NCBI GenBank assembly: GCA_030637805.1
Contig: DAOWFV010000210.1
Coordinates: forward strand, 1 to 11,262
DNA from: Acidobacteriota bacterium
GTDB taxonomy: Bacteria; Acidobacteriota; Thermoanaerobaculia; Thermoanaerobaculales; Sulfomarinibacteraceae
Reading direction: 5' to 3'
DNA: 11,262 nt
Made by a program: the position numbers and the translations under genes. The notes beneath the pieces are model-generated. The model did not search any database. It was given only the letters and a program-made list of their open reading frames with translations, and had not been told where the DNA came from. Numbering within the stretch: the first letter of the stretch is position 1; the number at the start of each line of letters is the position of its first letter. Positions 1 through 6,521 of the stretch are shown in pieces.

Positions 1-1306
1 CCTGCAGCGCGCCGGCCAGCCGTTCCTCCGCTGACGTGCGGAGGGCCGCAGCCTCGCCAACCGTGCGTGAGGTGGCATGGAGGAGGGTCAGTGCGAGCGC
101 GAGCGTCGCCACCAGCACCAGAGCGGGCCTTCCTCCGGGCGCGGTCTCGGCCGCCGTTTTTCGGGGTCGGCAGGCGATCGCCCAACCCAGGAGCACCGCC
201 CACGGCAGGGCGACCCCCGATCCGAAGAGCGAGAAATCCACCAGGTTGTGGAGCGGGATCACGGCGACCGCGACCGCCAGCTCCGGACGGTGCGGCCACA
301 GGGCGCGTACCAACCGCCACAAGGCGAACGCGATCACGACGAAGGCAAGAAGCCCCGCCGGCCCGAGCTCGGCCAGCCACTCGAGTGGCAGGGAATGGGC
401 GTGGCGCGGACGGTTGCCGACAGCGAATGGCACTCCCTGCGCGGCCTGAGCGAAGCCCGCCGGACCCACGCCCGCCGCCGGCGCCGTCGACCACACCCAG
501 ACCGCAGTACGCCAGTTGTCCAGGCGCAGCAGCACCGGCTCGAGCTCGAGCACATCGCCACGCCAAAACACGACGGCTGTCAGCGCGATTGCCAGCGCCA
601 GCACCACCGCCACCATCCGTGACCCTCGCCCTCCCAGCCCCAGCGCTGCGCAGGCGCCGAGCGCGAGGCCGATGCCCACCGGTGACCGTGTGAGGACCAG
701 CCCTACGATGCAGAGGATCGAGCCGACGATCCACAAAGCCGCCGACCATCGCCACCTCACGCGCGCCACCAGGAGGGGCAGGGCGGTGGCGAGCAGGACC
801 GCAAGGTGGCTCGGCAGCAGCTGGGAGGCGAAGGCGCGGCCGCTGGCCAAGCGCTCGGCCGCCGCGAAGCGCATCGGCTCGGGCAGCTCCGCCACCTTCG
901 GGATCGCGCTATCGAACCCCGCCACCACCTGCCACAGGCCCCACAGGGCGAGACCCGAGAGCAGCAGCGCGAGCAGCGCGGGCCCGCGATCCGGCGGCGC
1001 CTCCCGCGAGGCGAGCCACACGAGGCCCGCGACCGCGGCGAGCAGGCCCAGCTCGCTCACCGCCGATGCCGGATCCCAGCCCGCGAGCCCGGCGGCGAGG
1101 AGAAGAACGCCGGCTCCCGCCGCGACCGCGAGGCCGCGGGCGAGGGCGGCCGTCGTACGCCGCCAGCCCCACACGGCAAGGGCAAGAACCACGGCGGCGG
1201 TGAGCACGGCTGACCAGGGATGGGTCTCCACCGGCCGCCACGCAAGCCACGCCGCGATGGCCAGCAGCGTTGCTTGCGGGCCGGGGAAGTGGCGGGCGCC
1301 GGTCAA
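1..1306 (-). CDS. O-antigen ligase / Wzy-family polytopic membrane protein (3' end off the window)
   Basis: The frame is open from about 1354 down to base 1, giving 435 visible residues with no stop, so the C-terminus is outside the window. The protein is almost entirely hydrophobic helices. Motifs typical of the Wzy_C/O-antigen ligase family are visible: RSPVG (207-211), RLDNWRTAVW (261-270), AGVGPAGF (278-285) and the periplasmic-loop signature HAHSLPLEW...ELG (302-315), followed by HNLVDFSLF (353-361). The family transfers or polymerises undecaprenyl-linked glycans on the periplasmic face of the inner membrane, using Arg and His residues of that loop. I chose the TTG at 1306 because GAGG sits 6 nt before it and no earlier ATG, GTG or TTG exists in this frame after the TGA at 1355-1357. 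The start is uncertain: a leaderless-looking GTG at 1368 is out of frame (see the upstream ORF). The family call is secure; ligase versus polymerase versus protein O-oligosaccharyltransferase cannot be told from sequence. Confidence 0.85.
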   Translation of the reverse strand, partial: MTGARHFPGPQATLLAIAAWLAWRPVETHPWSAVLTAAVVLALAVWGWRRTTAALARGLAVAAGAGVLLLAAGLAGWDPASAVSELGLLAAVAGLVWLASREAPPDRGPALLALLLSGLALWGLWQVVAGFDSAIPKVAELPEPMRFAAAERLASGRAFASQLLPSHLAVLLATALPLLVARVRWRWSAALWIVGSILCIVGLVLTRSPVGIGLALGACAALGLGGRGSRMVAVVLALAIALTAVVFWRGDVLELEPVLLRLDNWRTAVWVWSTAPAAGVGPAGFAQAAQGVPFAVGNRPRHAHSLPLEWLAELGPAGLLAFVVIAFALWRLVRALWPHRPELAVAVAVIPLHNLVDFSLFGSGVALPWAVLLGWAIACRPRKTAAETAPGGRPALVLVATLALALTLLHATSRTVGEAAALRTSAEERLAGALQ

Positions 1307-1368
1307 CCAGCGCCTCGCACCGGCCGACTGCCCTCCACGATCCCGGGCAAAACCTCACGGGTTGTCAC
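1303..1368 (-). CDS. Candidate 21-aa upstream leader ORF ending on the ligase start
   Basis: A GTG at 1368 opens a 21-codon frame (begins VTTREVLPG) that stops at TGA 1303-1305. That stop overlaps the proposed TTG start of the ligase-like gene as TTGA. The GTG lies exactly 6 nt after TAAGAT, so it could be the first codon of a leaderless transcript. If real, it would couple ligase translation to its own termination. The alternative is that this GTG is the true ligase start and a one-base indel separates the two frames, either real or an assembly error. I cannot decide between them, and the peptide resembles nothing I know. Confidence 0.35.
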   Translation of the reverse strand: MTTREVLPGIVEGSRPVRGAG

Positions 1369-1374
1369 TCTAGG

Positions 1375-1380
1375 ATCTTA
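1375..1380 (-). promoter_or_regulatory. Putative -10 element (TAAGAT) for the ligase-like transcript
   Basis: TAAGAT on the minus strand is followed by the six bases CCTAGA and then GTG at 1368. This spacing puts the expected transcription start on the GTG itself. No convincing -35 is visible about 17 bp upstream. The same hexamer-to-start spacing recurs at three other genes in the window, which raises confidence in this one. Confidence 0.45.
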
Positions 1381-1500
1381 ACCCGTATCGAGGCGATTCT
1401 CCGTTCGTAGTAGACACCCGGTGAGATAAGCGGGCCAGCTAGACCGCATATTTCACCAGCTTCCTGCTGCGGCCGTCGTAGCATCGGGGTCAGGGCAGTT

Positions 1501-1528
1501 CAGGTCCCAGGTCTCAGGCTTCAGGTTT
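1501..1528 (+). repeat. Degenerate heptamer array, four units of CAGGYYY
   Basis: Four consecutive 7-base units, CAGGTCC, CAGGTCT, CAGGCTT and CAGGTTT, start precisely every seven bases, and a partial unit CAGTT precedes them. The array is non-coding and sits between the ligase-like gene and the pilin gene. Its function is unknown. A second, inverted array lies about 65 bp away (1594-1614). Confidence 0.75.
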
Positions 1529-1593
1529 CAATGAAAAACTCACGTAGTCACAAATAGGGCTTGACATCGCAGGAGTCCAACCGACAACTTGGG

Positions 1594-1614
1594 TGCGACC
1601 TGCGACCTGCGACC
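1594..1614 (-). repeat. Inverted heptamer array, three exact units of GGTCGCA
   Basis: On the plus strand the unit TGCGACC occurs three times in perfect tandem and a broken unit (TGGCGA) follows. Read on the minus strand this is CAGGTCG-type heptads, the same CAGGTC core as the 1501-1528 array but in opposite orientation. The arms could pair as CAGGTC-n-CAGGTC-n-CAGG with single mismatches and a loop of roughly 65 nt. No role is known to me. Confidence 0.75.
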
Positions 1615-1645
1615 TGGCGAGATATGCGGGCTACGTGCGCCGATG

Positions 1646-1672
1646 AAAAACGGGGGCACCGGCGTGCCCCCG
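1646..1672 (-). terminator. Rho-independent terminator of the pilin gene
   Basis: There is a perfect 9-bp stem, CGGGGGCAC with GTGCCCCCG, around a CGGC tetraloop (1651-1672). On the minus strand it is followed by TTTTT (1646-1650). It begins 22 nt after the pilin stop codon, so the pilin mRNA is probably monocistronic. The opposite strand lacks a comparable T tract. Confidence 0.85.
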
Positions 1673-1694
1673 CGAGAATGAACAGAATCCGACC

Positions 1695-2159
1695 TCAGTC
1701 GTTCTGGACGCCCTCCGGAAATTGGATAAAGGAGCCGTTGCTGAACACGATGTCACAGTCCATTGTGTTCGTTGTGATGCCGACACCATAACTGGCCGCA
1801 TCATTCTCGGTTATTCTGTCTTTTCCGCAGGAGACCAGGGTGTAGAAACGCGTTGCCGAGGCCGCCCGGAAGGGGGTCCGCCAGCCGTCCACCATGGGAA
1901 GGTGCCTCACGTACGTCGGTGACAGAAACAACGCGTAGGTGTTGTTGAAGTCGGCATCGGCGAATGTGGGGTAGAAGGTCATGTCCACCGCGTAGGCCTC
2001 GGTGGCGGTGCCCACGGTCCGAAGATCCGACATCGACCTCTTCTGGCGGCCACGGTTGATGGCGTTCAGCAGGTTGGGGATCGCGATGGCGGCGATGATG
2101 CCGATGATCGCCACCACGATCAGAAGCTCGATCAGGGTGAAACCACGATTCTTGCGCAT
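1695..2159 (-). CDS. Type IV pilin-like / GspG-type prepilin
   Basis: The protein is 154 aa with a classical class III prepilin leader: MRKNRG, cleavage after Gly6, then Phe at mature +1 and Glu at mature +5 (F7, E11). A hydrophobic helix (about 7-30) follows and ends in IPNLL. The region after it (RQKRSMSDLRTVG...EAYAVD, 38-59) resembles the GspG/major-pilin group common in Acidobacteria and deltaproteobacteria. Cys111 and Cys135 could form a C-terminal disulfide loop, and DGWRTPF (91-97) matches the GspG DPWG.PY-like turn. Prepilin peptidase would process it for assembly by a type IV pilus or type II secretion machine; no assembly genes are in this window. I set the start at the ATG at 2159, with AAAGGAGAG just upstream, rather than a 23-residue upstream extension that would bury the leader. 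The sigma-54 promoter and own terminator suggest an abundant, regulated pilin (PilA-like) rather than a minor pseudopilin. Confidence 0.9.
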   Translation of the reverse strand: MRKNRGFTLIELLIVVAIIGIIAAIAIPNLLNAINRGRQKRSMSDLRTVGTATEAYAVDMTFYPTFADADFNNTYALFLSPTYVRHLPMVDGWRTPFRAASATRFYTLVSCGKDRITENDAASYGVGITTNTMDCDIVFSNGSFIQFPEGVQND

Positions 2160-2168
2160 GATGTTCTC
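2160..2168 (-). promoter_or_regulatory. Shine-Dalgarno leader region that fixes the pilin start
   Basis: AAAGGAGAG followed by AACATC precedes the ATG at 2159. A strong ribosome site here, together with the intact prepilin leader, rules out the longer in-frame start at 2228, which lies upstream of the predicted transcription start. Confidence 0.8.
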
Positions 2169-2188
2169 TCCTTTCGCGGCTCTTTTAC

Positions 2189-2203
2189 GCAAGCCCCGTG
2201 CCA
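2189..2203 (-). promoter_or_regulatory. Sigma-54 (RpoN) promoter of the pilin gene
   Basis: The minus strand reads TGGCACGGGGCTTGC, an exact match to the -24/-12 consensus TGGCAC-N5-TTGC. The predicted start is near 2177, giving an 18-nt leader that carries AAAGGAGAG before the ATG at 2159. Sigma-54 control of pilA through PilR-type activators is established in Pseudomonas, Myxococcus and Geobacter, so promoter and product agree. Confidence 0.85.
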
Positions 2204-2226
2204 GGTTCCAAACTACACCGGCCCGC

Positions 2227-2249
2227 ACAAAATGACGCTCCGCGTCACT
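2227..2249 (-). terminator. Possible short terminator of the wzt operon, or an activator-site palindrome
   Basis: TGACGC-GGA-GCGTCA is a perfect 6-bp inverted repeat, extendable by a G-U and an A-U pair. On the minus strand it is followed by TTTT (2229-2232). It begins about 30 nt after the wzt stop, where a terminator would be expected. It is also centred about 63 bp upstream of the predicted pilin start, and a further GCGTCAC copy occurs at 2274-2280 about 100 bp upstream, so it could instead bind a sigma-54 activator. The stem and T run are modest. Confidence 0.45.
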
Positions 2250-2276
2250 GCGGCTGCGTCTCGCATGCCTTATGCG

Positions 2277-3518
2277 TCACTCGGACTCCCACTCCGGGCC
2301 CTGGCACTCCCAGCGGTGGGGCGGCGCCCACACCCCGGGCCACTCCACCGCCGAGGTCACTCGCACCCGCACCGCATCCCGCCAGTAGTCGTAGGCGAGG
2401 CCGTCGCGCGCGTGCACGGCCACATCGAGAAGATAGTCCCCGGGCGCCAGCTGGAGCGAGTCGTAAACGCAGCTCACCTCCCCATCGGCGGCCAGCTTTC
2501 GCGGCACGAGACCGTCGAGGTCGGTGTTGTGGCCACCGACCAGAACACCGTCAATGCGGTGCCAGGCGATCCCGAAGACGAAGTCCTCCACCGGCTGCTT
2601 GACCCGGTAGCGGATGCGCAGCCGGCAGGGGCTGCCGCTGGGGATCAGTCGTTGCGTCGCGGAGCCGGAGATCGATTCCACGCTCACGATCTCGACGTCG
2701 CCGGTGCCCCAGCGCTTCCCCTCTTCCTCCATTCGCGCCCTGCCAAGGTCGGGTTGGCGGTCATCCGAGCCGCCGGCGACGTCGCTGCGATAACGGGCGA
2801 CCACCGCGTCGGCCGGTCCCTCCGCCACCACCCGGCCCCGCTCCAGGTAAAGGGCGCGGTCTGCGAAGCTGGTCACAAGGTCGAGATCGTGAGAGACCAG
2901 CACCATGGTCACGCCCTGCTGCCGCATTCGCGCCAGGCGATCGAGGCAGCGCCGGGTGAAGGCTTCGTCGCCCACCGACAGAACCTCGTCGATCAAGAGC
3001 ACGTCCGGGTCAACCGCCACCGCCACCGCAAAGCCGAGCCGCACATACATTCCCGAGGAGTAGATCTTCACCGGCTGGTCGATGAATGAGCCGATTTGGG
3101 CGAAGTCGACGATCTCCGGCATCCGCTCCTCGATCTCTCGTCGTCCGAGCCCGAGCAGCATGCCGTTGATGAGCACGTTCTCACGCCCCGTGATTTCGGG
3201 GTGGAAGCCGGCGCCGAGCTCGATCAGGGCGGTCACCCTTCCCTCGACCTCTACCGAGCCTGAGGTGGGCCGGAGGATTCCGCCGGCGAGCTTGAGGAAG
3301 GTGGATTTTCCGGAGCCGTTCGGGCCGACGATGGCCACCGCCTCGCCGGGCCCCACCTCGAGGTCGATGTCGTCCAGGGCGACATGCTCCTCGGGCGCCG
3401 CCGCCCGCCGCGCGAGACGGCGATGGAAGAGCGCTCCCTTGAGTGTTTCGTGACGCGTTCGCCGTCCCCGCCAGCGGTAGACCTTGCGCACCCCGGCGAA
3501 GCGGATCGCGCCCCTCAC
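2277..3518 (-). CDS. wzt: Polysaccharide exporter ATPase with C-terminal carbohydrate-binding domain (Wzt-like)
   Basis: The 413-aa protein is an ABC ATPase of the O-antigen/teichoic-acid export family. Visible are Walker A GPNGSGKST (65-73), the signature YSSGM (153-157), Walker B DVLLIDE (172-178) followed by VLSVGD, and the H-loop SH (209-210). These are typical of Wzt/TagH/KpsT rather than import ATPases. After about residue 245 there is a linker, then an extra beta-rich domain (about 275-395) like the Wzt C-terminal domain. In characterised systems that domain recognises the finished, terminally modified glycan before export. I start it at the GTG at 3518 because this overlaps the wzm stop as GTGA, the usual coupled arrangement; the longer upstream extension is low-complexity Gly/Pro. 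It would work with the adjacent wzm product at the inner membrane. The glycan substrate cannot be read from sequence. Confidence 0.93.
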   Translation of the reverse strand: MRGAIRFAGVRKVYRWRGRRTRHETLKGALFHRRLARRAAAPEEHVALDDIDLEVGPGEAVAIVGPNGSGKSTFLKLAGGILRPTSGSVEVEGRVTALIELGAGFHPEITGRENVLINGMLLGLGRREIEERMPEIVDFAQIGSFIDQPVKIYSSGMYVRLGFAVAVAVDPDVLLIDEVLSVGDEAFTRRCLDRLARMRQQGVTMVLVSHDLDLVTSFADRALYLERGRVVAEGPADAVVARYRSDVAGGSDDRQPDLGRARMEEEGKRWGTGDVEIVSVESISGSATQRLIPSGSPCRLRIRYRVKQPVEDFVFGIAWHRIDGVLVGGHNTDLDGLVPRKLAADGEVSCVYDSLQLAPGDYLLDVAVHARDGLAYDYWRDAVRVRVTSAVEWPGVWAPPHRWECQGPEWESE

Positions 3519-4315
3519 ACCGCCTCCACCAGGGTCTCGCGGTAGTGGGCGAAGACCCGAGCTCCCAGCCACCACGAGATCACACCTACAGCCAGGGCCG
3601 TCAGCCAGGTTTCGAACGAGGAAATCTCGCCGGTGAATACGACATCACGGTACACCGTCACCAGGCTGGCCAGGGGGTTGAGGGCGAGGACCCGGCGCAG
3701 CAGCGAGGGCACCTGCAGGCCGTCGAGGCTATAGATGATCGGCGAGGCGAAGAAGAACAGGTTGAGCAGGTGGCCTACTAGGTCGCGCATGTCGCGGTAG
3801 TGGACCGACAGCGCGGAGACCGCCAGGACCGTACCGCCGGTGGTGAGGATCCACGGCACCAGCGCCAGCGGCACCAACCACATGGTCCATGGGAAAGGGT
3901 GCGCTCCCGCGAGAGCGGCCACCGCCATCGCTGCAAGCAGCACCGGAAGGGCGAGGAGGTGATGGACCAGGTGGGCCAGCACGGTGACTGCGGGAAAAAT
4001 CTCCGGCGGACACATCACCTTCGCCAGTAGCGGTCCGTTGTCCACAAGGGTTATGGAGGCGTCCAGCACGGCTCCCGAGAAAAACAGCCACGGCAGAAGG
4101 CCGCTGAAGAGGAACAGAGGGTAGGGATCGCCGCCCGGGAAACGCGGGTGGAAGATGTAGGTGAAGACCACCGTGTAGACCGCGAGCAGAAGCAGCGGGT
4201 TGAGCAGCGACCAGAAAAACCCGAGGAACGATGCCCGGTAACGGGCATCGAGCTCCCTGCGCACCAGCACCGCGATCAGAGCGCGATGCCTCCACAGCAG
4301 CCGCTGAACCGTCAT
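3515..4315 (-). CDS. wzm: Polysaccharide ABC exporter permease (Wzm-like, ABC2 family)
   Basis: The 266-aa protein has about six hydrophobic helices and the ABC-2 permease pattern: an amphipathic N-terminus with RRELDARYRASFLGFFWSL (19-37) leading into LNPLLLL, and later SVHYRDMRDLVGHLL and FFASPIIY. Length and motifs fit Wzm/TagG/KpsM. It forms the membrane channel through which undecaprenyl-pyrophosphate-linked glycan is flipped to the periplasm, powered by the downstream ATPase. Its stop overlaps the wzt start by 4 bp, and the lipoprotein gene ends 15 bp upstream, so all three are probably co-transcribed. The ATG at 4315 has no good Shine-Dalgarno at normal spacing; GGAGG inside the end of the preceding gene is 19 nt away, so translation may depend on coupling to the upstream gene. 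Confidence 0.92.
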   Translation of the reverse strand: MTVQRLLWRHRALIAVLVRRELDARYRASFLGFFWSLLNPLLLLAVYTVVFTYIFHPRFPGGDPYPLFLFSGLLPWLFFSGAVLDASITLVDNGPLLAKVMCPPEIFPAVTVLAHLVHHLLALPVLLAAMAVAALAGAHPFPWTMWLVPLALVPWILTTGGTVLAVSALSVHYRDMRDLVGHLLNLFFFASPIIYSLDGLQVPSLLRRVLALNPLASLVTVYRDVVFTGEISSFETWLTALAVGVISWWLGARVFAHYRETLVEAV

Positions 4316-4330
4316 CGGAACAACAGGTGG

Positions 4331-5536
4331 TTAGCCTCCACCCGTGAGGAGTTCCTGCACCTGGTTCAGGATGCGCTTCCGCTCCGTCTCGAGGTAACGC
4401 TGGTAGGTGAGAACCTGTCCTTCTTTGATGATGAACATCTTCGGATAGTGTTTCACATCACCGTAGTCGTCGAAGAGAATCGGACCGGTGACGCCGATGA
4501 ACTCGGTGCCGCCATAGCGCAGGGCCTTGAGGATCTCCGAGGTCACGGGAGGCTTGGCTACGTTCATGGTGTGGATGGTGAGGCGCATAGCATCATATCC
4601 GTGCGCCGCGAAGACATCCGGTGCGCGCTGATAGGTGTCCATGTAGCGGTTGACGAAGCTCAGCACCGGCTCCTTTTCGGAGGTGCGGTCGAACGGCGGA
4701 AGCGGCAGGAGGATTCCCTCCGCTGCATCGCCGGCCTCGCGGATCACGCGGCTGTTGTAAAAGGCCGATGTCGTGACAATCCTGCCGGCGAATCGCCGCT
4801 CGCGCAGGAAACGCAGAACCTCGAGGATCTCTTCGGCGTAGCCGATGGCGTAGGCCGCCATGACCCCGTCGCGTGCGAGCACTGAAACCGCGCGTTGCTG
4901 CCAACCGTCCTCGTCGACGGAGATCCGATCCACCACAGTGCCGCCCAACGCCTCCTGGTACTGCTTGAGGAACTCGGGTTCGATGCCACGGATGTACTCG
5001 GTGTCTCCCGTGAAAAGAAGCACCCGGTGCTGCCGGAGCTTTTCATAGAGGAACTTGCCCGCGGTGTGGCCCTCGAGCTCGTCGGAGGGGTAGATTCGGA
5101 ACATCATTCTGGACCGCCGAGCCAGGCCGGGAGCCGATGCAGATGGAGACAGGCATACGATCTCAAGATCGTCCAGCTCGGGGATCAGAGCCAGGGCTTC
5201 GGCGCTGGTCGCCCCACCGATGACTATCTTGACCTCGCGCTCTTCCACCATCCGCCGCAGCTCGGCGGCCGCTCGCTCCGGATCGGAGCCGGTATCCGCC
5301 CACACCACCTCGAATTCAGGGGGAAGCTGGATCGTCTTGGAATCCGAAGGGAGCTGCTTCGGCTCCCGGGCCACGCTGAGAGCCAGGCGGATTCCACTCT
5401 CGATGGACTCGCCGTAGGACGCCGCCGCTCCCGTGGTGGGCAACAACACCCCCACCACCGGCTTGCTGCTGCACCCGGCCAAAACCCCGACCAAGCCAAG
5501 CATCAAAACGATCGCCAGGCCGACTCGCCGGACCAT
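4331..5536 (-). CDS. Periplasmic-binding-protein-like lipoprotein (LivJ/Peripla_BP_6 type)
   Basis: The protein is 401 aa with a lipoprotein signal: basic MVRR, a hydrophobic stretch, then lipobox LAGC with Cys22 as the lipidated residue and Ser after it. The mature part has the bilobed branched-chain-amino-acid-binding-protein fold pattern: VVGVLLPTTG...ASYGESIESGIRLAL at the N-terminus, VKIVIGGATSAEALALIPELD in the middle, FLYEKLRQHRVLLFTGDTEY and later AAHGYDAMRLTI and GVTGPILFDDYGD. The ATG at 5536 is preceded by AGGAGG with 7-nt spacing. Such proteins usually bind amino acids or small amides for LIV-type importers, but no LIV permease or ATPase lies here; its neighbours are glycan exporters. 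LpoA-like activators of penicillin-binding proteins share this fold, so a regulatory envelope role is possible. Ligand unknown. Confidence 0.85.
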   Translation of the reverse strand: MVRRVGLAIVLMLGLVGVLAGCSSKPVVGVLLPTTGAAASYGESIESGIRLALSVAREPKQLPSDSKTIQLPPEFEVVWADTGSDPERAAAELRRMVEEREVKIVIGGATSAEALALIPELDDLEIVCLSPSASAPGLARRSRMMFRIYPSDELEGHTAGKFLYEKLRQHRVLLFTGDTEYIRGIEPEFLKQYQEALGGTVVDRISVDEDGWQQRAVSVLARDGVMAAYAIGYAEEILEVLRFLRERRFAGRIVTTSAFYNSRVIREAGDAAEGILLPLPPFDRTSEKEPVLSFVNRYMDTYQRAPDVFAAHGYDAMRLTIHTMNVAKPPVTSEILKALRYGGTEFIGVTGPILFDDYGDVKHYPKMFIIKEGQVLTYQRYLETERKRILNQVQELLTGGG

Positions 5537-5561
5537 GAGGCCACCTCCTATGATCGCGCTC

Positions 5562-5570
5562 AGAGTAGCA
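5562..5570 (-). promoter_or_regulatory. Possible extended -10 promoter of the lipoprotein-wzm-wzt operon
   Basis: The minus strand reads TGC-TACTCT, a TGn-extended -10. It would start transcription near 5555, leaving a 19-nt leader that contains AGGAGG (5544-5549) before the ATG at 5536. No -35 is recognisable. The 73-bp gap after rsmI leaves room for such a promoter, although read-through from rsmI is equally possible. Confidence 0.4.
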
Positions 5571-5609
5571 CAGCGACACCGCCGGGCTCCGCCCGTTCGG
5601 CCAGGATCT

Positions 5610-6506
5610 TCAGTGACCGAGCGGTGGTTCGGGCGGAGGAACGTCCTCGTTATCCGCCGCGAGCATCGCGAAGACGACCCGGCGCCGCAGGCCCAGGCGA
5701 CGGGCTGTGATCCGCAGGGCCTCTTTCCGGTCCGCACCCCCGGCCAGGGCTCGCTGATACTCCGCGCGTACGGTCTCCGCGCTCACATCGGGAGGGGATT
5801 CCTCCTCGCCGGTCGGACCTATGACAAGAATATACTCCCCGCGCGGGTGCTCGGCCTCGGCGCTCGCCGCGAGCTCGGCGAGATTGCCAACCACCGCCCG
5901 CTCGTGCAGCTTGCTGATTTCCGCAAGCAGGGTCGCGCTCCGCTGTCCTCCCAGAACCTCGGCGAGGTCCGCGAGCTCCCGGCCCAGGCGGTGCGGCGAC
6001 AGCAGCACTACCAGGGTCGACGGGCACGACGCCAGCTCGGCGATGCGACGACGCCGCGGCCCCGGCCGGCCGGGGAGGAATCCACACAGGGTCGCCGGCA
6101 AGGGCGGCTGGCCGGCGGCGGCGAGCGCAGCGGTGAATGAGGAGGCGCCTGGGACGCTGCAGACCTTCAGACCCGCCCGGCGGACGGCGCGCACCAGCTG
6201 ATAGCCCGGGTCCGACAGAACGGGGGTGCCGGCGTCGCTGATCAGGGCGACTGAGATGCCCCCCTTCAGGACCTCGATGAGGGCGCCGACCTGGGAGTTC
6301 TCATTGTGTTCGTGCAGGCTGCGGAGGCGACCCCTCGCCGGAAGCCCGAGGTGGGAAAGCAACGCCCGCGCACGCCGGGTGTCCTCCGCGAGCACCAGCC
6401 CGACCTGGCCGAGGACCTCGCCGGCCCGCGGTGAAAGATCGCCGAGGGTGCCGATCGGCGTAGCCACGATCCACAGGGTTCCGGGGTTCGGCTCGGACGG
6501 CGGCAC
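5610..6506 (-). CDS. rsmI: 16S rRNA (cytidine(1402)-2'-O)-methyltransferase
   Basis: The 298-aa protein carries the full RsmI pattern: GTLWIVATPIGTLGDLSPRA near the N-terminus, AEDTRRARALL, LHEHNE, the SAM-pocket segment ISDAGTPVLSDPGYQLVRA, then VPGASSFTAALAAAG, CGFLP and the late EISKLHERAVVGNLAEL...RGEYILVIGP block. The enzyme adds a 2'-O-methyl group to C1402 of 16S rRNA in the decoding centre, using SAM. The length is usual for the family. The GTG at 6506 is the natural start, since only eight residues precede the conserved GTLWIVATPIG, and it has no Shine-Dalgarno. It lies 6 nt after an extended -10 (TGT-TATGAT), pointing to a leaderless mRNA. The gene is divergent from the SurA-like gene, with 17 bp between the two start codons. 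The C-terminal tail is Pro-rich. Confidence 0.95.
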   Translation of the reverse strand: MPPSEPNPGTLWIVATPIGTLGDLSPRAGEVLGQVGLVLAEDTRRARALLSHLGLPARGRLRSLHEHNENSQVGALIEVLKGGISVALISDAGTPVLSDPGYQLVRAVRRAGLKVCSVPGASSFTAALAAAGQPPLPATLCGFLPGRPGPRRRRIAELASCPSTLVVLLSPHRLGRELADLAEVLGGQRSATLLAEISKLHERAVVGNLAELAASAEAEHPRGEYILVIGPTGEEESPPDVSAETVRAEYQRALAGGADRKEALRITARRLGLRRRVVFAMLAADNEDVPPPEPPLGH

Positions 6507-6508
6507 GC

Positions 6509-6521
6509 TGCTATCATAACA
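6509..6521. promoter_or_regulatory. Overlapping divergent extended -10 promoters for rsmI and the SurA-like gene
   Basis: The 13 bases TGCTATCATAACA contain TGC-TATCAT (6509-6517) on the plus strand and TGT-TATGAT (6521-6513) on the minus strand. Both are TGn-extended -10 elements, and they share five base pairs. Each hexamer is followed by exactly 6 nt and then a GTG (6524 plus, 6506 minus). The whole intergenic space is 17 bp, so there is no room for a leader with a ribosome site in either direction. Both transcripts are therefore predicted to begin at the start codon. Confidence 0.65.

Larger units (their letters stand above)
1369..1694. other. Intergenic region between the ligase-like gene and the pilin gene
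   Basis: I find no credible protein gene here. The region holds the TAAGAT element, the two heptamer arrays and the pilin terminator, and is visibly less GC-rich than its neighbours. A TTGACA at 1561-1566 (+) resembles a -35 box, but no matching -10 follows at 16-18 bp. The remaining stretch at 1381-1495 shows no structure that I recognise. Confidence 0.6.

Noticed and set aside
1160..1220. Possible glycine-rich small protein on the plus strand
   Set aside because: It is composed of the GC-rich complement of membrane-helix codons in the ligase-like gene, with no start context.
67..1373. Several long plus-strand open frames across 36-1373, up to 285 codons
   Set aside because: They are Arg/Pro/Ser-rich low-complexity translations opposite the ligase-like gene, which is a coherent multi-helix membrane protein with family motifs on the minus strand.
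1561..1791. A 76-codon plus-strand frame starting at TTG beside a TTGACA
   Set aside because: It runs through the terminator hairpin and antisense into the pilin gene, has no ribosome site, and the TTGACA has no -10 at proper spacing.
2232..3089. A 285-codon plus-strand frame opposite wzt
   Set aside because: The minus strand has all ABC ATPase motifs in order; the plus frame is His/Arg-rich shadow sequence with no recognisable domain.
5581..5600. CGGGC-TCC-GCCCG hairpin downstream of rsmI
   Set aside because: The stem is only 5 bp and no T tract follows on either strand, so it is not supported as a terminator.
4895..5710. A 271-codon plus-strand frame opposite the binding lipoprotein
   Set aside because: The minus-strand gene has a lipobox, a strong Shine-Dalgarno and a continuous binding-protein fold pattern; the plus frame has none of these and crosses two real genes.
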